NCBI GenBank assembly: GCA_035762175.1
Contig: DASTPP010000022.1
Coordinates: 1 to 40,149, forward strand
Source: DASTPP01 sp035762175
GTDB lineage: Bacteria; Myxococcota_A; Polyangia; Polyangiales; Polyangiaceae
Direction: 5' to 3'
DNA: 40,149 nt
This document shows, piece after piece, positions 33,784-40,149 of this stretch. Positions within the stretch are counted from its first letter, which is position 1, and every line of letters begins with the position of its first letter. The translations under genes were made by a program, and so were the position numbers. The notes below the pieces were generated by a model. The model was not told where the DNA came from. It did no database searches and saw only the letters and a program-made list of their open reading frames with translations.

Positions 33784-35621
33784 CACGTTCGTTCGTCGAA
33801 GAGCTCGGCCTTCTCGTCTCGCGACCGGAGCGCGGCCGGGTCGGTGGTGCGACGCGCGGGCACGATCGGCCGCGGCGCCGGGCGAGCGGTCGGCGCCGGG
33901 CGGGCGGCGGGGCCGGTGGCCGCGACCGCGCTGGCGGGCCGGGCGGGTACCGGCGTGGGCGAAGGGGCGGGCGGGGCCGGAGCGGGCAAAGCGGCAGGCG
34001 GGGCCGGAACGGTCGAAGAGAGGGCCGGGAGGGCGGCCGCCGCGGCGGGCGCGGCGGCCGGAGCGGCGGTGGGCTTCGGGGTCGGCTTCAGGGGGGCGGC
34101 GGTCGAGAGCGGGGTGGCGGGCTTCGACGCGCCCGCCTTGGCGGCGCCCTCGGGGCCCGACGCGAGGGGCGCGTTCGGCACGCCCGGCGTCGCGGCCGAA
34201 GGCCCTTCGCGCCGCGGCGCGGCGATGAGGTGGCGCGAGCGCATGGCGACGAGGGTAGAGCCGGCGAGCAGCGCCATGGCGAGCGCGACGCGCAGCGGCC
34301 AGACCCAGGCCTGCGAGCGGCTGACCTGCGAGCCATTCGCCCAAGGCTCGGGCGGGTCGGCCGAGCGGGGCATCGCGGCCAGGTGTTGCGACACCGGGTA
34401 GGCCCCGGTCGGCTCGTGCACCGCCATTCGCGCGGGCGGCGGCACCGGCGTGAGCGCGCGCGCGGGCGAGGGCGCGGGCGTGAGCGCGCGCGGCGGTGAG
34501 GGGGGCGGCACCGGCGTGAGCGCGCGCGGCGGCGAGGGGGGCGGCACCGGCGTGAACGCCCGCGCGGTCGAGGGGGGCGGCGCCGGCGTGAGCGTGCGAC
34601 CGGGCGCGGTCGAGGGGGCGGGCGCGGCCACGATGGCCGTGCCCGTGAGCGAGGCCCCGCCCGCGAGCGAGGTGGCGCCCGTCGTCGGGGAGAGCGCGAG
34701 CAGCAGGGTCGACTCGGACCGGTGCGGCCCGTTGTACGCGGGGGCGTAGACCGGCGCGGCGCCCGTGGCATAGCGGGCGAGGGCGGCCGCGAGCGACTCG
34801 ACGTTGTCGAAGCGCCGATCGCGATCGCGCTCGAGGCAACAGGCGACGACCGCCTCGAGGTCGGGCGAGAGCGAGGGCACGCGCTCGCGCAAGGGCGGCG
34901 GGGCCCCGTGCAAGATCAGCGCGAAGATCTCGGACACGGTGTTGCCGGCGAAGGGCCGGCTGCCCGAGACGAGCTCGTAGAGAATGACGCCGAGCGCCCA
35001 GACGTCGACGCGCGTGTCGACGCTCGAGGGGGCCGAGACCTGCTCGGGCGCCATGTAATTGGGCGAGCCGACGATCTGCCCGGTCTTGGTCGCCTCGATC
35101 GAGTCGTCGAAGCGCTTGGCGAGCCCGAAGTCGAGCACCTTGACGAGGGGCGAGCCGTCGGGCCGCGCCGTCAGAAAGAGGTTCGCCGGCTTCAGATCGC
35201 GGTGCACGATGCCGTGCCGGTGCGCCTCGGCGAGCCCGGCGCAGGCCTGCAGCACGTAGTCGACCGCGCGCGCGGCCGGCACCGGCCCGTGCTCGTTGAG
35301 GATCTGCGAGAGGTCGCGGCCCTCGAGCAGCTCCATCACGAGGTAGGGCGTGCCCTCGTCGAGCGTGCCGACGTCCATCACGCGGGCCACGTGCTCGCTC
35401 TTCAGCTTGGCGGTCGAGCGCGCCTCGCTCAGGAAGCGCCGCACGAAGGTCTTGTCGAGCGTGCGCTCGGGCGAGAGCAGCTTGACGGCCACCCGCTCGC
35501 GCAAGAGCTCGTGCCGGGCGGCGACGACCACGCCCATGCCGCCCGCCCCGAGGATGCGCTCGACGCGGTATTTTCGAGCCAGGACGTCACCGGCCCGTAC
35601 GGCCCCCAGCAGCATCGTCAT
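33780..35621 (-). CDS. Pkn-type Ser/Thr protein kinase
   Basis: A 613-residue kinase. The catalytic domain (about 18-285) has the Gly loop GAGGMG, Lys47 in VAVKLL, HRDLKPAN (Asp142), DFG (Asp164), an activation loop reaching SPNYMAPEQ and DVWALGVILYE; all catalytic residues are present. A Thr/Pro-rich segment with five RALTPVPPP-type repeats (about 340-400) precedes one transmembrane helix (about 439-460); the outer part is Ala/Pro-rich and without a recognisable sensor domain. ATG at 35621 (a second ATG lies two codons later). 47 nt after the FHA/sigma-54 activator and overlapping the TPR/PEGA-like gene. Confidence 0.93.
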   Translation of the reverse strand: MTMLLGAVRAGDVLARKYRVERILGAGGMGVVVAARHELLRERVAVKLLSPERTLDKTFVRRFLSEARSTAKLKSEHVARVMDVGTLDEGTPYLVMELLEGRDLSQILNEHGPVPAARAVDYVLQACAGLAEAHRHGIVHRDLKPANLFLTARPDGSPLVKVLDFGLAKRFDDSIEATKTGQIVGSPNYMAPEQVSAPSSVDTRVDVWALGVILYELVSGSRPFAGNTVSEIFALILHGAPPPLRERVPSLSPDLEAVVACCLERDRDRRFDNVESLAAALARYATGAAPVYAPAYNGPHRSESTLLLALSPTTGATSLAGGASLTGTAIVAAPAPSTAPGRTLTPAPPPSTARAFTPVPPPSPPRALTPVPPPSPPRALTPAPSPARALTPVPPPARMAVHEPTGAYPVSQHLAAMPRSADPPEPWANGSQVSRSQAWVWPLRVALAMALLAGSTLVAMRSRHLIAAPRREGPSAATPGVPNAPLASGPEGAAKAGASKPATPLSTAAPLKPTPKPTAAPAAAPAAAAALPALSSTVPAPPAALPAPAPPAPSPTPVPARPASAVAATGPAARPAPTARPAPRPIVPARRTTDPAALRSRDEKAELFDERTW

Positions 35622-35668
35622 CGTCGCCCGTGCGCGGTCGGCGCGGCCCCTCGAACGCGCCGAAACGC

Positions 35669-37372
<1,704 letters not shown>

Positions 37373-37421
37373 GGAGCCAAGGTAGCACCGAAGGGCCCCC
37401 GCGGCGCCTCGTCTTGTGCAG

Positions 37422-37468
37422 AAAAAAGGCCGCGCGCCCGCCGGTCGAGCTCGGCCGGGGCCGCGGCC
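37422..37468 (-). terminator. Intrinsic terminator after ftsZ
   Basis: GGCCGCG (37428-37434) pairs with CGCGGCC (37462-37468), with additional GC pairing in the 27-nt loop, and on the minus strand the stem is followed directly by six Ts (37427 to 37422). It lies just after the ftsZ stop and should separate the ftsAZ transcript from the FHA activator operon. Confidence 0.65.
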
Positions 37469-37487
37469 CGAAAAAATTCAGCGGGGG

Positions 37488-38738
<1,251 letters not shown>

Positions 38739-38865
38739 CGTCGTTCTCCCAGGGTGCGGCGGCCTTGGCGCAACGGGGCGCCGGGCGGCGGGGCGGGCGC
38801 GGGCGCCGCGCCGCCCGGCGGGGGGGCATCGTCGGGGCGAAAGAAGAGTCGAAGCTCTTTGTCGT

Positions 38866-40149
38866 TCACGCGCGCGCGCGCAAGAGGAAAAGCTCGGCGA
38901 AGCATGCGGCGGTTACGAACCTCGCGGATAAAAAGGCGGCCCGGAGCCAGTCCCAAAAGCGGCCTTGACTTTTCGCCGCGATCGGCGGGGGGGGCGGCGC
39001 CTCGGCCTGCTGCGTCACCCGGCGCACCGGCCGCTCGCGCGCGCCCTGCTCGGCCGCGCGCCGCGCGCTCTTCAGCGCCTCGGCCCCGTAGCGCACCAGC
39101 CCCACCCCCGTCGCGTACTGCGGGCCCTTCACCAGCTGCGTGATGCCGCTCACCCCCACCGGGAAGCCCACCCGCACCGGCATGCCCAAGATCTCTTCGG
39201 CGAACTCGGGCATCCCCTCCATCAGGACGGAGCCGCCCGTCAGGACCACCCCCGCCGAGAGCTGCTCGAGCAGGCCGGTGTCCTCGATGCGCTTGCGGGC
39301 CACCGCGAAGATCTCTTCGACCCGCGGCTCGATGATGTCCGAAAGGACGCGGCGCGCCACGCGCCGCGGCGGGTGGCCGCCGACGCCCGGGACCTCGATC
39401 TCGTCCTCGTCGGCCACCATGCGCCCGAGCGCGCAGCCGTAGTTGCGCTTCAGCCGCTCGGCCTCGCCCATCGGCGTGCGCAGCCCCGCCGCGATGTCGC
39501 TCGTCACGTTGTTGCCGCCGGCCGGGATGACGCTCGTGTGCGCCACGCCCCCGTCGACGCAGAGCAACAGGTCGGTCGTGCCCCCGCCCATGTCGATGAC
39601 CGCGACCCCGATCTCTTTCTCGTCCTCGCTCAGCACCGCCTCGGCGCTCGCCAAGGGCTCGAGCACGACGTCGGCCACCGTCAGCCCGCAGCGCTCGGCG
39701 CAGCGGATGACGTTCTGCACGCAGCTCGTCGCGGCCGTGATGAGGTTCACCTTCACCTGCAGGCGAACACCGCTCATGCCCACCGGGTCGCGGATGCCGT
39801 CCTGGTTGTCGACGATGAACTCGCGCGGCAAGACGTGCAAGATCTGTCGGTCGGCGTCGACCGGAATCGCGCGCGCCCCCTCGAGCACCCGCTCGACGTC
39901 GCCGCGCTGCACCTCGCCGCCCGCCACCGCCGCGACGCCGTCGCTCGGCTGGCAACGGATGTGGCTGCCGGCGACGCCCGCGAACACCGTGCGGATCTCG
40001 ACGCCCGCCATCGTCTGCGCCGCCTCGACCGCCTCCTGGATGCTGCGCACCGTCCAGTCGATGTTCGACACGACGCCCTTGCGCAGCCCCCTGCAAGGCA
40101 CGTTCCCGACGCCGAGGATGGTGATGCCGTCGTGGTCGACTTCGCCGAC
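38866..40149 (-). CDS. ftsA: Cell division protein FtsA, 5' end outside the window
   Basis: 427 codons are present; reading continues in frame to the window edge (VGEVDHDGITILGVG), so only about the first 14 residues are missing. Actin-fold motifs are intact: the phosphate loop IDMGGGTTDL, the AGGNNVTSDIA segment and LTGGSVLMEGM; the 1C subdomain is represented by the LPREFIVDNQDGI region. FtsA anchors FtsZ to the membrane. Beyond the usual amphipathic helix (GRFWDWLRAAFL) the frame runs on for about 20 mostly hydrophobic residues, longer than most FtsA tails. Stop TGA at 38868 to 38866. Confidence 0.96.
   Translation of the reverse strand, partial: VGEVDHDGITILGVGNVPCRGLRKGVVSNIDWTVRSIQEAVEAAQTMAGVEIRTVFAGVAGSHIRCQPSDGVAAVAGGEVQRGDVERVLEGARAIPVDADRQILHVLPREFIVDNQDGIRDPVGMSGVRLQVKVNLITAATSCVQNVIRCAERCGLTVADVVLEPLASAEAVLSEDEKEIGVAVIDMGGGTTDLLLCVDGGVAHTSVIPAGGNNVTSDIAAGLRTPMGEAERLKRNYGCALGRMVADEDEIEVPGVGGHPPRRVARRVLSDIIEPRVEEIFAVARKRIEDTGLLEQLSAGVVLTGGSVLMEGMPEFAEEILGMPVRVGFPVGVSGITQLVKGPQYATGVGLVRYGAEALKSARRAAEQGARERPVRRVTQQAEAPPPPPIAAKSQGRFWDWLRAAFLSARFVTAACFAELFLLRARA

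Overview
The window is chromosomal DNA of very high G+C content (I estimate well above 70%) with strong GC bias at third codon positions, so very long spurious reading frames open on both strands. The gene content points to a delta-type Gram-negative bacterium of the Myxococcota, probably the Polyangia: many lipoproteins, a Pkn-type Ser/Thr kinase with a Pro-rich juxtamembrane region, an FHA-containing sigma-54 activator, a MYXO-CTERM-like C-terminus, two ECF-like sigma factors, and a CHAT (caspase-like) protease beside a subtilase. Almost all genes lie on the minus strand; only ccmB and one glycosyltransferase are on plus.

Layout from low to high coordinates (most operons read leftwards). 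1-850: the start of tuf (EF-Tu) preceded by tRNA-Thr(GGT), tRNA-Gly(TCC), tRNA-Tyr(GTA) and tRNA-Thr(TGT), the same order as thrU-tyrU-glyT-thrT-tufB of E. coli, with a TTGACA-type promoter. 1064-7843: sigma factor, a membrane-bound anti-sigma-like protein, a TPR-CHAT lipoprotein and a subtilisin-like lipoprotein, a compact candidate for a regulated surface protease system. 8010-13437: a 1294-residue lipoprotein of unknown function overlapping a FadL/OMPP1 outer-membrane porin gene whose last ten codons are tandemly repeated beyond the stop. 13639-17131: a penicillin-binding transpeptidase, an orphan ccmB (plus) and a secreted SGNH esterase. 17285-20966: M3 metallopeptidase, miaE and an EamA transporter, ending in a good intrinsic terminator. 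21152-25126: GT4 glycosyltransferase (plus) converging with a penicillin-acylase-family lipoprotein.

25162-28391: an envelope-stress-like operon: a Spy/CpxP-like His- and Gly-rich protein, a small membrane protein, an OmpR-type regulator and a histidine kinase, with the acylase 35 nt further on. 28627-31219: ECF sigma, zinc-finger anti-sigma and a membrane protein with a secretin-N-like domain, a beta-helix-like (bactofilin-like) repeat, an Asp-rich stretch and membrane helices. 31220-32784: a 1.56-kb stretch with no convincing gene, containing a degenerate (CGCTT)n satellite, a pyrimidine-rich tract and a near-perfect 30-bp inverted repeat. 32785-37372: FHA/sigma-54 activator, Ser/Thr kinase and a TPR/PEGA-like membrane protein, directly downstream of ftsA-ftsZ (37488-40149; ftsA runs off the window end).

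Recurring themes are stop/start overlaps of the GTGA/ATGA type inside operons, and short tandem repeat arrays lying at or just after stop codons (subtilase, FadL, transpeptidase, EamA transporter). All family calls are from reading motifs by eye; no database search was run.
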